From: Longitalea arenae
GTDB taxonomy: Bacteria; Bacteroidota; Bacteroidia; Chitinophagales; Chitinophagaceae
DNA length: 64,000 nt
NCBI RefSeq assembly: GCF_016924755.1
Contig: NZ_JAFFJX010000006.1
Span: 186,001-250,000 of the forward strand
Reading direction: 5' to 3'
Shown: in pieces, positions 1 to 9,071 of the stretch
Position numbering within the stretch: position 1 is the stretch's first letter
How the letters are laid out: each line of letters begins with the position of its first letter
The notes under the pieces: generated by a model
Told to the model about the DNA's origin: nothing
The model's database searches: none
The model's input: only the letters and a program-made list of their open reading frames with translations
Position numbers and translations under genes: made by a program

Positions 1-579
1 AACCTGATCTGCGCTTCGGTTGATTATCTGTCGAAACCCGATAAACATTGTGGCTTTATCCTGACAGGCACCCAGGGCCACCAGGGCAACAGGCTGGAAT
101 GGGAAACAGGTCCGGAAACAAATACCGCCTGGTACACCCTGGAAAGAAGTACAGATGGAAGCCATTTTGAAGCTATCAGCGGCCGCATTAAACCCATGGG
201 TTCCGCAGCTGAAGGATACCATTATACGATAGATGATAAAGATATTACGACAACCGCATATTACCGGGTAATAACAACGGATAAGAAAAATCAGCAAACG
301 ATCTCTAACCTGGCCATTATCAAAAAGGAAGCCGCCCCACAATTGCTGGTTTTGAATAACCCGGCCCACGACAATATCCGGTTAACGATCAATGGCAATG
401 GCCCTGTTCGCTTAACGCTGATGAATGCAGCGGGAAAGACCGTTTATCAAACTACAGTAGCCGTGAATAAAGGCCGCACAGTGGTCATTCCTGTCAGTCA
501 GCTCGGTAAAGGAATTTATTGGTTGTCGGCCCGGTTGAATGAACAGCCCCTGGAAACGGTAAAGATCCTGGTTCAGTAA
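1..579 (+). CDS. T9SS cargo protein, C-terminal part (5' end outside window)
   Basis: The reading frame is open from base 1 to the TAA at 577-579, so only the last 192 codons are present. The visible part starts with a beta-rich, fibronectin-III-like stretch (WYTLERSTDGSHFEAIS and a following YYRVITTD) of the kind that precedes sorting tails. It ends in a type A T9SS C-terminal domain of about 75 residues: PVRLTLMNAAGKTVYQ, then GKGIYWLSARL, then a final VKILVQ. Such domains direct export through the type IX system and anchoring to or release from the cell surface. The enzymatic or adhesive part lies upstream of the window, so the protein's activity cannot be named. Confidence 0.85.
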   Translation, partial: NLICASVDYLSKPDKHCGFILTGTQGHQGNRLEWETGPETNTAWYTLERSTDGSHFEAISGRIKPMGSAAEGYHYTIDDKDITTTAYYRVITTDKKNQQTISNLAIIKKEAAPQLLVLNNPAHDNIRLTINGNGPVRLTLMNAAGKTVYQTTVAVNKGRTVVIPVSQLGKGIYWLSARLNEQPLETVKILVQ

Positions 580-760
580 CACCGGGTAACGGGTGGTGAA
601 TAGCTGGCAGGGTATGGAATGGCAGCCATCAACAGCGGAGTTTCAATATAAGCCCTGCTGGCTGTTAACCACTTGTTACCAGCTTTTTCCCCGCAAACGG
701 TTGCATCCGGTATAAACTTTGTTTTTTGTTATAGCCGATCATATGTGGTAATTTCAAATC

Positions 761-1453
761 ATGGAGCAATCAGACAAATTGAACCGGATCGTGGAAGCCC
801 GGATGAAGCTCAGGAACCGGTTCGAAGAAAAGATGAAACAAACGCCATCGCTTGCCGATGAACGGCCCATGGGCACCGGCAAACTGAACCGGCATGGAAT
901 GCCGGAGATCCCGGTTGGACAAACGGAAACCCGCAAGTGGCCCGTGCTCGACCTGGGCATTCAACCCCAGATCCCATTGGCAGAATGGCAATTGATCGTC
1001 GATGGCGAAGTGGAACATCCCGTCAAACTGAACTGGGATGAATTCATGGCATTACCACAAACGGAAGACACTTCCGATTTTCATTGTGTGACCACCTGGT
1101 CAAAATTGAATATGAACTGGAAAGGCGTGCGATTGCTGGATCTTGCGGCCCTGGTTCAACCCAAGGAAACAGCTACCCACATCCTCTGTTATGGGTACGA
1201 TGACTACACCACCAATATTGCCCTGGAAGAAGCGCTAAAACCGGATGTATTACTGGTGCATACCGTGGAAGGCCACCCGTTGCCGGAAGAACATGGCGGC
1301 CCGGTTCGCATGATCACTCCGCAACTATATGCCTGGAAAGGTTCCAAATGGATCTGCCGGATCGAATTCCTGAAAGAAAATGTGTTAGGTTTCTGGGAAG
1401 AAAGAGGTTATTCCAATACAGCCTATCCATGGCGTAACGACCGCTACAGTTAA
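761..1453 (+). CDS. Sulfite-oxidase-like molybdopterin oxidoreductase
   Basis: A 230-residue protein made of one oxidoreductase molybdopterin-binding domain. The conserved core includes the FHCVTTWSK segment, whose cysteine is the expected molybdenum ligand, and the later GGPVRMITPQLYAWKGSKW segment typical of the short cytoplasmic YuiH-like members of the sulfite oxidase fold. No signal peptide or Tat motif is present, unlike MsrP/YedY, so a cytoplasmic location is likely. No haem or dimerisation domain is fused. The substrate is unknown. It is followed 29 bp later by the Gfo/Idh/MocA gene on the same strand and may be cotranscribed with it. The start ATG is preceded by an A/T-rich region without a Shine-Dalgarno sequence, as is usual in Bacteroidota. 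Confidence 0.88.
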   Translation: MEQSDKLNRIVEARMKLRNRFEEKMKQTPSLADERPMGTGKLNRHGMPEIPVGQTETRKWPVLDLGIQPQIPLAEWQLIVDGEVEHPVKLNWDEFMALPQTEDTSDFHCVTTWSKLNMNWKGVRLLDLAALVQPKETATHILCYGYDDYTTNIALEEALKPDVLLVHTVEGHPLPEEHGGPVRMITPQLYAWKGSKWICRIEFLKENVLGFWEERGYSNTAYPWRNDRYS

Positions 1454-1482
1454 CAATTGCTTTACCCTCACATAAATTACCG

Positions 1483-2871
1483 ATGAACAGAAGAAGTGTT
1501 TTGAAACAACTCAGCCTGAGTGTAGGCGCCACCGTATTAGGTTCAAATACAATGGCCCGGCTTGCCAATGATACGATCGAATACGAACTGCCGCCCAATC
1601 CATTGCATAAGCCCATTGAAAAGCCAGTGACCGCTATCACCCTGGGCGCCGGCAGCCGCGGAAATGTGTATGGAAATTTTGCCGCCAAATTTCCCAACCT
1701 GCTCGATATAGTGGGCGTAGCCGAACCCATTTCGATCAGGAATGAAAGATATGCGGCTAAACACCAGATCGACGATAAGAACCGGTTCGATACCTGGGAA
1801 AAAGTTTTTGAACGGCCCAGGTTCGCCGATGCCATTATCATCACCACGCCCGATGCGCTGCATTATGCGCCCTGCATGAAAGCACTGGAAATGGGATATG
1901 ATATCTTACTGGAAAAACCCATTGCCCCAACCGAAAAAGAATGCCGGAACATTCTGGCGCTTGCCAAAAAAACCGGCCGCATAGTAGCTGTATGCCATGT
2001 GTTACGGTATGCGCCCTACTTTGTAAAAATGCGGGAACTGCTGTCACAGGGCGCTATTGGCGACATCATCAGCATTCAACACCTGGAGCCCATTGAACAC
2101 CTGCACATGGCCCATTCGTATGTGCGCGGCAACTGGCATAATTCCAAAAAAACAACCCCCATCATCCTGGCCAAGTCATGCCACGATCTGGATATTATAA
2201 AATGGATCATTAATAAGCCTGCGAAACAGATCTCGGCCATGGGCGATCTGAAATGGTTCAGAAAAGAAAACGCTCCCGAAGGCAGCACGGCCCGCTGCAC
2301 CGATGGTTGTAAAGTGGAACGCAGCTGTCCGTATTCAGCCATCCGGGTATACCACGACAAACGGCTTCGCCTGGGCGTATTCGACCTGCCGGAAGATAAA
2401 TCGAAACATGCCGAAGCGATTATGGAAAAATTGAAGACCACCGATTATGGCCGTTGTGTGTACCGGATGGACAATGACCAGCCGGATCATTATATCACCA
2501 ATATTCGTTTCGGTGATAACATAACGGCCAGCTTTTCGATGGAAGCCTTTACCAGCTATGCAGGCCGCCGCACCCGCATCATGGGATCCATGGGCGATAT
2601 GGTGGGCGATATGAATGAACTGGTGATCACTGATTTCAGAACCGATAAGCAAACCAAACTGGTGCCCAAAGCAGAGGATGTTGATGAATACAAGAACAGC
2701 GGTCACGGTGGGGGCGACTGGTTGCTGGCGCGTGACTTTGTACAGGCCGTGGCACAGCAAAATCCCAAGCTGCTGACTTCTACCATCGATGAATCCATAG
2801 AAAGCCATATCATGGGCTTTATGGCGGAAGAAAGCCGGAAGAATAATAAAGTGATGGCAATTACAATGTAG
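1483..2871 (+). CDS. Gfo/Idh/MocA family oxidoreductase, exported
   Basis: This 462-residue protein starts with a Tat-like leader (MNRRSVLKQLSLSVGATVLGS), then a Rossmann domain with a LGAGSRGNVYGNF nucleotide-binding loop near residue 52 and the family's EKP motif (LLEKPIAPTEKEC) near residue 145. The C-terminal half is the alpha/beta substrate domain. The family carries out NAD(P)-dependent redox chemistry on sugars, inositols and related compounds, and exported members in Bacteroidota often act on glycans. A CTDGCKVERSCPY segment with three cysteines in the C-terminal half recurs in this subfamily. Its position next to a GH2 glycosidase fits carbohydrate processing, but the substrate cannot be read from sequence. 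Confidence 0.87.
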   Translation: MNRRSVLKQLSLSVGATVLGSNTMARLANDTIEYELPPNPLHKPIEKPVTAITLGAGSRGNVYGNFAAKFPNLLDIVGVAEPISIRNERYAAKHQIDDKNRFDTWEKVFERPRFADAIIITTPDALHYAPCMKALEMGYDILLEKPIAPTEKECRNILALAKKTGRIVAVCHVLRYAPYFVKMRELLSQGAIGDIISIQHLEPIEHLHMAHSYVRGNWHNSKKTTPIILAKSCHDLDIIKWIINKPAKQISAMGDLKWFRKENAPEGSTARCTDGCKVERSCPYSAIRVYHDKRLRLGVFDLPEDKSKHAEAIMEKLKTTDYGRCVYRMDNDQPDHYITNIRFGDNITASFSMEAFTSYAGRRTRIMGSMGDMVGDMNELVITDFRTDKQTKLVPKAEDVDEYKNSGHGGGDWLLARDFVQAVAQQNPKLLTSTIDESIESHIMGFMAEESRKNNKVMAITM

Positions 2872-2904
2872 CCTGATGTTTTTAATTAGAGAATATAGTT
2901 ATGA

Positions 2905-2963
2905 GTTACAGGTTTCAGGTTACAGGGAATGCCTGAAGGTTTTGCCCTACAACCTGGAACTGA
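2905..2963. repeat. Heptad element: GTTACAG/GTTTCAG forward arm with short reverse arm
   Basis: Three perfect 7-bp units (GTTACAG, GTTTCAG, GTTACAG) occupy 2905-2925. A linker follows, then a reverse-complement arm near 2950-2962 (CAACCTG, GAACTG). The units match those of the elements at 56104-56183 and 62045-62191. It lies between two convergent genes. No function is known. Confidence 0.7.
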
Positions 2964-2990
2964 TGCTGCATTGTGGAGTGAGTAAGCAAA

Positions 2991-3024
2991 AGTCAAATGA
3001 GTCAGTGTTCTGACTCATTTGACT
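2991..3024. terminator. Perfect 15-bp hairpin between convergent genes
   Basis: A perfect inverted repeat: 14 bases at 2992-3005 (GTCAAATGAGTCAG), loop TGTT at 3006-3009 and the exact reverse complement at 3010-3023, extended by one A-T pair to 2991 and 3024. It sits between the convergent Gfo/Idh and GH2 genes, so it probably ends or stabilises both transcripts. No strong T-run follows on either strand. The right side continues into further TTTGAC-containing units up to the GH2 stop codon. Confidence 0.6.
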
Positions 3025-3056
3025 CCCTGATTTGACCCATTGACCTGTTTGACTTA

Positions 3057-6008
3057 TTACTTCACAGCTTCGTATATTTCTGCTTCAATGATACTCAGTG
3101 TTCCTTTGGCTTTGGAATCGTCACGCGCTACACCATCATCGAGCTTTTTACCGGAAACTTCTACCACCTGGTTGCCGCCTTCGTCCTTTGACAGGGCAGC
3201 CAGTTGAATGCGCACTTTTTTACCTTGCTGCGGTTTGCAGTGTATAGTATAATAACCTAGCGTGGGGCGGGTAGAACCGGAAAATACTTCTTTACCATCC
3301 ACCGTAATGATCAATGGATAGGCGCGGCTGCGGAAGTTATTCAACTTAAGCGTTATTTCACTTACTGTGGCGGACCGTTCCAGTTCGTATTCTATCCAGG
3401 CAGTAGATAATTTACCATCGTTCACCCAATCGCTCAGTTCATTATCATCATAACTTGCGAAAGCGCTGTCAGCATGTGCGCCAGCAGTAGCGTTCACAAT
3501 GGAGATTGGTGGACGGATATTGGTATATGAGGGTGTTGAGGGCGTGGGGCCTCTTTCGAGGCGGCAGGGCAAACCAGCTGCAGGCAGGTGATTCGATAAG
3601 CCATCTTTTTCTGCAAAGGGAATGGATGTTAAGGTAAGGACAGCGGAACCTAAACCATCGGCACTGGCTTTGATGGTGATGGTACCGGCTTTGTTGGTCG
3701 AACGGATCAATACCCGGTTCACCCCATTCTCCACCGGCAGGCTTTTAGCCAGTATATAATTATCAGGGCCCATGGCCATACCACCCCGCCATTCGGCCGG
3801 TCCTTCCAAAGAAAAGTTCACCAGATCCAATGCAGTAGGGCAACGTTCGCCGTTGGCATCTATCACTTCTACCTCCACCAATGACAGATCATGGCCATTG
3901 GCAATAAACGGTACAGGTCTTTCTATATTTTTCAGGCGCAGTGCAACAGGCCTGCCTTTGGTAGTGATGGCCGTTTCACAAACGCGTTTTCCCTTAGCGT
4001 CAAATCCAACAGCAGCGATTGCGCCCGCTTGCCATTCCACCGCTTTGAAAGTGAACAGAAACCCATTCGATCTTTCTCCGGTGCCAACCGATCTTCCATT
4101 TATTGATAATTCCACCCTATGGGCAGAAGAAATGACGTATATATCTTTCTTTACGCCGGGCGCATAATTCCAGTGGCCGATGATATGGATGCGATAGTTC
4201 TCGGGGTTCACCCAGCCATCCCACATTACCTGGTGCGCATAAAAATTCTGTTTTTTGATCCGCAATGCATCCACTTCACCACTGCGCCGGTAATTTTCAG
4301 CGCCGCGATGATGCGTATTCGTTTCTGAGAATACAATATTAACACCTCCTGCGCTCACGCGTTTTCCGGTACCAGGCCGTTCATTCCAGAATTCAAACCA
4401 GCGTTTTACATTTTCTATGGCATGTGATTCCATGTTACGATTGTAGGAAGAAGCATTTTGTCCGTTATGCAATGGCCCATCGCCATCTTTATGAAAGGGG
4501 GGGCTATAGTCGTCCCAGTATTTACGCGAGCCTTCATCCCGGGAATATTCCATGGCCCACAGGGGGATCTGCGCACTTTTATTGGTGTATAACATTTCGC
4601 CGCCATACTCCGCCATTTTGCTGTCGAGCATTTCCCGGGAACCGATGGCCCGCCCGCCAAAAGGATCATACCGATCGCGGATGGCTTTCATCTCCTGCAT
4701 ATGTGGTTCACTGATAGATTCATTGCCACACTCGTAAAATATAATGCTGGGATTGTTCTTATTGTAAATGATGGCATCCCGCATCACTGCTTTGCGTTGC
4801 TCCCACCGCACGCCAGTTACGTCTTTTTCCGCATCGCCAGCCGGCATGGCCTGCATCAGTCCAACCCGGTCGCAGCTTTCGATATCCTGTTTCCATGGTG
4901 TAATATGCATCCAGCGCACCAGGTTGCCATTGCTTTCCACCATCAGGTGATTGCTGTAATCGCTTAACCAGGCAGGAACACTTAGACCAATGGCCGGCCA
5001 TTCATTACTGGTTCTTTGTGCATAACCATGCACCATGATCACGCGATCGTTCAAATAGATCATGCCATTCCTGAATTCCGTTTTACGGAAACCGGTTTTT
5101 GTTTGTACAAGATCTACCGGTTTTCCATTCACCTTTATAATGGTTTGCACCTTGTATAAATAGCCATAGCCCCAGCTCCAGAAATGCAACCCGCTTACCA
5201 CGGAAGCGGCTTTTACTACAGCCGTTGCACCGGGGGCTATAGTAGTTTTTTCACCGGCAAATGTTTTTACCGGCTTTCCTGCTATATCTGTAATGGCTAC
5301 TTCGAATGTGAAGGTCTGCGCTTTATCGCCTTCATTTTTAACCTGCGATTCGGCATGAATGGTAGCAGTATGCGCCTTGATGTTAAACCGATCGGCATAT
5401 ACATATACGCCGGTAGTGCCCAATGCGGCGAACAAAGGAAGCGTTTGATACAGTTTGCCGGTCACATGCAGGTATACGTTTTTGGTGATGCCGCCATAGT
5501 TCGCATTAAAGTTCCTGTCTTCCCACTGAAATTTGGTGTTGGTGGCCCGCTCATGATAATCCCAGCTATTGTCAATCCGCACCGCCAGCACATTCTCTAC
5601 ATCGCCCGTGTTCACGAGCCTGCTGATGTCGAACCCAAAAGCAGTGACGCCGTTCTCATGATTACCGAGATATTTTCCATTCACATAAAAATCACCGGCC
5701 TGCCGGATGCCTTCAAACTCCAGGAATATTTTCTGATCCTTCGCTGCAGCAGGAAGTTTAAAGTGTTTTCGATACCAGGTGATGCCCGTGCGCAGGTCCC
5801 GGATATCTTTTTTAAAGGCATCATCTTCATTCCATGCCCAGGGCAGGGTCACCGGTTTCCAGGAGGCATCATTGAAAGCAGTTTCTTTGGCTGTTGAATC
5901 ATCACCGGCAAAAAATTTCCAGTTGCTATTAAAATTATACGTTGTTCGCTGGGCATGGGATGGCAGGTAAATCAGGGCAAGTAGAAAAACAACAAGTCGT
6001 TTTATCAC
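3057..6008 (-). CDS. Glycoside hydrolase family 2 (beta-galactosidase-like)
   Basis: A 983-residue secreted enzyme with a signal peptide ending near residue 20 (LPSHAQ). Domains in order are the GH2 sugar-binding jelly roll (about 25-185), an immunoglobulin-like domain (about 190-300) and the TIM barrel (about 305-600), then further beta domains, including a DUF4982-like segment and a C-terminal carbohydrate-binding-like region. The acid/base is Glu430 in FYECGNES. The nucleophile is probably Glu487 in LWAMEYSRDE; Glu562 in VFSETN is an alternative. GH2 enzymes remove beta-linked galactose, glucuronic acid, mannose or related sugars with retention. The exact sugar cannot be assigned. It is probably periplasmic or surface-associated. 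It is monocistronic on the minus strand and converges with the oxidoreductase. Confidence 0.9.
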   Translation of the reverse strand: MIKRLVVFLLALIYLPSHAQRTTYNFNSNWKFFAGDDSTAKETAFNDASWKPVTLPWAWNEDDAFKKDIRDLRTGITWYRKHFKLPAAAKDQKIFLEFEGIRQAGDFYVNGKYLGNHENGVTAFGFDISRLVNTGDVENVLAVRIDNSWDYHERATNTKFQWEDRNFNANYGGITKNVYLHVTGKLYQTLPLFAALGTTGVYVYADRFNIKAHTATIHAESQVKNEGDKAQTFTFEVAITDIAGKPVKTFAGEKTTIAPGATAVVKAASVVSGLHFWSWGYGYLYKVQTIIKVNGKPVDLVQTKTGFRKTEFRNGMIYLNDRVIMVHGYAQRTSNEWPAIGLSVPAWLSDYSNHLMVESNGNLVRWMHITPWKQDIESCDRVGLMQAMPAGDAEKDVTGVRWEQRKAVMRDAIIYNKNNPSIIFYECGNESISEPHMQEMKAIRDRYDPFGGRAIGSREMLDSKMAEYGGEMLYTNKSAQIPLWAMEYSRDEGSRKYWDDYSPPFHKDGDGPLHNGQNASSYNRNMESHAIENVKRWFEFWNERPGTGKRVSAGGVNIVFSETNTHHRGAENYRRSGEVDALRIKKQNFYAHQVMWDGWVNPENYRIHIIGHWNYAPGVKKDIYVISSAHRVELSINGRSVGTGERSNGFLFTFKAVEWQAGAIAAVGFDAKGKRVCETAITTKGRPVALRLKNIERPVPFIANGHDLSLVEVEVIDANGERCPTALDLVNFSLEGPAEWRGGMAMGPDNYILAKSLPVENGVNRVLIRSTNKAGTITIKASADGLGSAVLTLTSIPFAEKDGLSNHLPAAGLPCRLERGPTPSTPSYTNIRPPISIVNATAGAHADSAFASYDDNELSDWVNDGKLSTAWIEYELERSATVSEITLKLNNFRSRAYPLIITVDGKEVFSGSTRPTLGYYTIHCKPQQGKKVRIQLAALSKDEGGNQVVEVSGKKLDDGVARDDSKAKGTLSIIEAEIYEAVK

Positions 6009-6146
6009 CGTTTTATTTTTTGAGGAATGTTAACTGAGCTGACCGTTTTACGGCCTTCTCATTGTAGACGTAATGCTTCGGCAAATGTGGGGGTGCCTGC
6101 AAAAAAACCTGTTTCAAAACAGGGGCTGCGTTTTCAGATCCAGGCA

Positions 6147-6177
6147 TTGAGGGTACCGGCAATTTATGATAATTTTG
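6147..6177 (+). promoter_or_regulatory. Bacteroidota-type promoter for the DUF2071 gene
   Basis: A TTG at 6147-6149, a 20-bp spacer and an exact TAATTTTG (TAnnTTTG) at 6170-6177 match the Bacteroidota vegetative promoter layout. The predicted start is near 6181, giving a leader of about 16 nt before the ATG at 6197. Confidence 0.6.
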
Positions 6178-6196
6178 ATCACTGAAAGAGTTGCCC

Positions 6197-6913
6197 ATGA
6201 AACAAAAGAAGTTCCTGACGGCCGAATGGCTTCGATTGATAATGGCGAATTACGAGATTGACCCCGAAGCGTTGAAACCGTTTTTACCCGCCAAAACCGA
6301 ATTGGATAGCTGGAATAACAGGACCTATGTAAGCCTGGTGGGCTTTCTGTTCCATGATACCTGCGTTATGAAGCTGCGCGTTCCATTTCATACCTCATTT
6401 CCGGAAGTGAACCTGCGCTTTTATGTGCGGTACAAAGAAAATGGTGTTTATAAAAGGGGCGTTGTTTTCGTGAAGGAGATCGTGCCGAAACGGGCCATTA
6501 CCTTTATTGCGAATACACTATTCAGAGAAAGATATGTGACCCTGCCCATGAAAGCGTTTTCCCATACCACGGAACAGGGATTGCACATTGGCTATCACTG
6601 GAAATTCAGTGGTCATTGGAATAAACTGGAAGTGAGAACGGGCTTGCAAAAATTCCCTCTGCAGCCTGGCAGCGAAGAAGAATTCATTACCGAACATTTC
6701 TGGGGTTATACCAGCATCAATGAACAGCTCACCGGTGAATACCAGGTAGAACATCCAAGCTGGGATGTGTATCCGGTGGAACAGTATACGGTGGAATGTG
6801 ATTTTGCAAAACTGTACGGTCCGGCTTTTTCGGCATTGAACAGCCAGGTGCCGGTTTCGGTATTTTTAGCGGAAGGCTCGGCGATCAATGTGTATAGTAA
6901 GCGAATCCTTTGA
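6197..6913 (+). CDS. DUF2071 (YqjF-like) protein
   Basis: A 238-residue protein of the DUF2071/YqjF family, which shares the acetoacetate decarboxylase-like fold. Family signs are the N-terminal LTAEWLRLIMANYEIDP segment, the LVGFLF segment near residue 45, the PEVNLRFYVRY segment and the RGVVFVKEIVPKRAI stretch around 95-110. No signal peptide or membrane segment is seen. The biochemical role of the family is unknown. An in-frame TTG lies two codons earlier, but the ATG at 6197 is preferred because it follows a good promoter. The gene stands alone between divergent GH2 and convergent HEAT-like genes. Confidence 0.82.
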   Translation: MKQKKFLTAEWLRLIMANYEIDPEALKPFLPAKTELDSWNNRTYVSLVGFLFHDTCVMKLRVPFHTSFPEVNLRFYVRYKENGVYKRGVVFVKEIVPKRAITFIANTLFRERYVTLPMKAFSHTTEQGLHIGYHWKFSGHWNKLEVRTGLQKFPLQPGSEEEFITEHFWGYTSINEQLTGEYQVEHPSWDVYPVEQYTVECDFAKLYGPAFSALNSQVPVSVFLAEGSAINVYSKRIL

Positions 6914-6933
6914 TGGACCGATACAACCGGGAT

Positions 6934-7446
6934 TCAAATCATCCTTTTTAGGATCTTCCTGGCCCTGGTATGAAAAGCGGCGCTTTCGTAGGGCCAGCGC
7001 TCTTCAATGATCAGTTTTAACTCGGGTTTGATATCGGGGTATAATACTGACAAATTTTCGAGGATGGTGAGGGCAGAGGCTTTTACGGCCGGGGCTGTTT
7101 GCGGATCGGCAACAAATTCGAAACAGGTGTTCATTAGCTCACCATGGTAGGTTTTGGGAATGGCAACAAATTGAAGCAAGCGCACGGTATTCCGCACCAC
7201 TGCAATATGCACGTCAGGCTTTTTCAACAATGGCAATAATTGTTTGAAATAAGGCGTGATCAATTCAGGGTGTTTCTCCACACAGATACTTAAGGGCCAG
7301 CCTGCGCGCTGGGTTACCCGGTAATCACCTTTCAGGAATAATTGCATGAGTTCAGCAAAGCGGGTTTTGTCACCGCCCACGTAGCGCACGATCTTCTCAC
7401 ATTGGGCTTTGGAATGTTCCTTTTGAATTGCTTTTAATAAATCCAT
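6934..7446 (-). CDS. HEAT-repeat-like protein
   Basis: A 170-residue, entirely helical, soluble protein starting MDLLKAIQKEHSKAQ. It has alternating helix pairs with HEAT/armadillo character, for example PYFKQLLPLLKKPDVHIAVVRNTVRLLQ and PAVKASALTILENLSVLYPDI. Such solenoids usually serve as protein-binding scaffolds; no catalytic motif is seen. I prefer the ATG at 7446 over an ATG seven codons upstream because the protein homology-like region begins there. A near-consensus TATTTTTC lies just upstream on the minus strand. The family is common as a hypothetical protein in Chitinophagaceae, and I cannot assign a partner. Confidence 0.7.
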   Translation of the reverse strand: MDLLKAIQKEHSKAQCEKIVRYVGGDKTRFAELMQLFLKGDYRVTQRAGWPLSICVEKHPELITPYFKQLLPLLKKPDVHIAVVRNTVRLLQFVAIPKTYHGELMNTCFEFVADPQTAPAVKASALTILENLSVLYPDIKPELKLIIEERWPYESAAFHTRARKILKRMI

Positions 7447-7522
7447 ATAAATTTGAAAAATAACCATTTTGCGATGATCAACAGCTAATGATCAGCGCAG
7501 CTGACCATAAAAAAACCATCAA

Positions 7523-8428
7523 ATGAAAAAGATCAGCGTATTATCCGTTTTTTTAATAGCTCTTTTGACCGCCTGCCAGCCCCGCAAAGGAGCTGTGGTT
7601 TTTCAAACCGATTTTGGATTGAAAGATGGCGCCGTCAGCGCCATGAAGGGGGTGGCTGCCGGCGTTGACCCCGCTTTGAAATTGTATGATCTCACCCATG
7701 AGATCCCGGCCTATAATATTTGGGAGGGGGCCTACCGGCTGGAGCAAACGGCTCCATATTGGCCGGCGGGCACTGTTTTCGTTTCCGTGATAGACCCGGG
7801 CGTTGGTACCAGCCGGAAGTCGGTGGTTTTGAAGACAAAGACCGGCCATTACTTTGTAACACCAGACAACGGTACATTAACATTAATAGCTCAATCACTT
7901 GGCATTGAATCAGTACGTGAGATTGATGAGGAATTAAATAGAAGAAAGAACTCTCAGGCTTCCTACACATTTCATGGCAGGGATGTATATGCCTATACGG
8001 GGGCGCGGCTGGCAGCCGGCGTGATCTCATTTGAACAGGTTGGAAAAGAATTGCCGGCCTCTGTGGTCACCATTCCCTATCAAAAACCCGTCTTGCAAGG
8101 GGATTCTATCCTGGGTAATATACCGATCCTGGACATCCAGTATGGCAATGTATGGACCAACATTAACGATTCGATTTTCAAGGTGTTACACGTGGAACCT
8201 AAAGATAAATTGGAGGTGAAAATAAATAAGAATGGTATCCCGGTGTTTGACCAGGATATCGAATTTGTGAACACCTTCGGCGATGTACCGGAGGGCAAAA
8301 CACTGGCTTATATGAACAGCCTGATGAACTTTTCTTTGGCCATAAATAGAGGGAATATGGCCGATTCTTTTCATATAAACAGCGGAGCGGAGTGGAATAT
8401 TGTAGTCAAAAGGAAAAAACCAAATTAA
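7523..8428 (+). CDS. SAM hydrolase / hydroxide adenosyltransferase-like lipoprotein (DUF62)
   Basis: This 301-residue protein carries a lipoprotein leader with the lipobox LTAC at residues 15-18. The rest matches the SAM hydroxide adenosyltransferase (DUF62, duf-62/chlorinase/fluorinase) fold: FQTDFGLKDGAVSAMKG with the conserved Asp30, VSVIDPGVGTSRKSV near 90 and FVTPDNGTLTLI near 112. Cytoplasmic members split S-adenosylmethionine to adenosine and methionine. An exported lipoprotein form is odd, because SAM is cytoplasmic, so its substrate may differ. It stands between a convergent-strand HEAT gene and a long gap, with no obvious partners. Confidence 0.83.
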   Translation: MKKISVLSVFLIALLTACQPRKGAVVFQTDFGLKDGAVSAMKGVAAGVDPALKLYDLTHEIPAYNIWEGAYRLEQTAPYWPAGTVFVSVIDPGVGTSRKSVVLKTKTGHYFVTPDNGTLTLIAQSLGIESVREIDEELNRRKNSQASYTFHGRDVYAYTGARLAAGVISFEQVGKELPASVVTIPYQKPVLQGDSILGNIPILDIQYGNVWTNINDSIFKVLHVEPKDKLEVKINKNGIPVFDQDIEFVNTFGDVPEGKTLAYMNSLMNFSLAINRGNMADSFHINSGAEWNIVVKRKKPN

Positions 8429-9071
8429 TTTTTACACAATTTGACTTAAACAGTGGATAACCAGGCAGGTAGAAAGCCCATCGTAAAAATGCCAGGCACA
8501 CTAAGGTTCACAACAAAGCAAAAGAATGTATTAGATTGATCCTGGCTCTATTACAGCCGTTAACAACTTTTTTATTTGATATAACTCGTAAAAAAGGCAT
8601 TCAACATTACTACATTGCGGCTTCGCTATGGCAATGACTTGCCCGTACACAGCCCTTTACTAAAACTGTACTGCAAATGGATCATAGAATGAATTGAAAA
8701 ATAATTCCCTGCATTCGCTCAGTGACTTCATTAAAAGGCGCCGCCGGCATACCTGTTTTCCAGGGCATCTCTTTAGCGCCTGCATTCTTTTCAGAAAATC
8801 ATTGGCCACTGCTTATGGCCGAAGCTTGCCTCGTTTTTGCGGCCAGTCAGCGTTTTTGCATTTTTATACAATTCAACACACGCTTTTGCCTTGCGATGGC
8901 AGGCAGGGCAGCCCATACCGCACCAGCATAACAATACAGGCCGATGATTATTTCCGCAGTAACTGGTTCTGGTTCCATGTTTGATTTAAGTCTGGGAGTT
9001 GACAAGTTCATTCATTTTATAACTTATTATTGCAGCAGATAGGAATTAATCAAGAAAACAAGCACCTTATT
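8429..9071. other. Gap before glucokinase, little recognisable content
   Basis: About 640 bp between the DUF62 gene and glucokinase. I see no RNA gene, transposase remnant or long open frame with protein-like composition. The only candidate is a 43-codon minus-strand frame at 8847-8978, listed separately. Confidence 0.5.
8847..8978 (-). CDS. Possible 43-residue membrane mini-protein
   Basis: An ATG at 8978 on the minus strand opens a 43-codon frame ending in TGA at 8847-8849. The peptide has an acidic start (MEPEPVTAE), one hydrophobic stretch (IIIGLYCYAGAVWAALPAIA) and a basic end (QKR...KMQKR), the layout of a single-pass mini-protein with its C-terminus in the cytoplasm. It has no clear ribosome binding site or promoter, and short frames like this can arise by chance. 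I list it only as a candidate. Confidence 0.2.
   Translation of the reverse strand: MEPEPVTAEIIIGLYCYAGAVWAALPAIARQKRVLNCIKMQKR

Noticed and set aside
2991-3024. Hairpin as a phage attachment site or an IS end
   Set aside because: No integrase, transposase or target duplication is near; it sits between convergent genes, where terminators are expected.
8694-8984. Plus-strand frames in the gap before glk
   Set aside because: Cysteine- and arginine-rich composition typical of chance frames, and no promoter or ribosome site.
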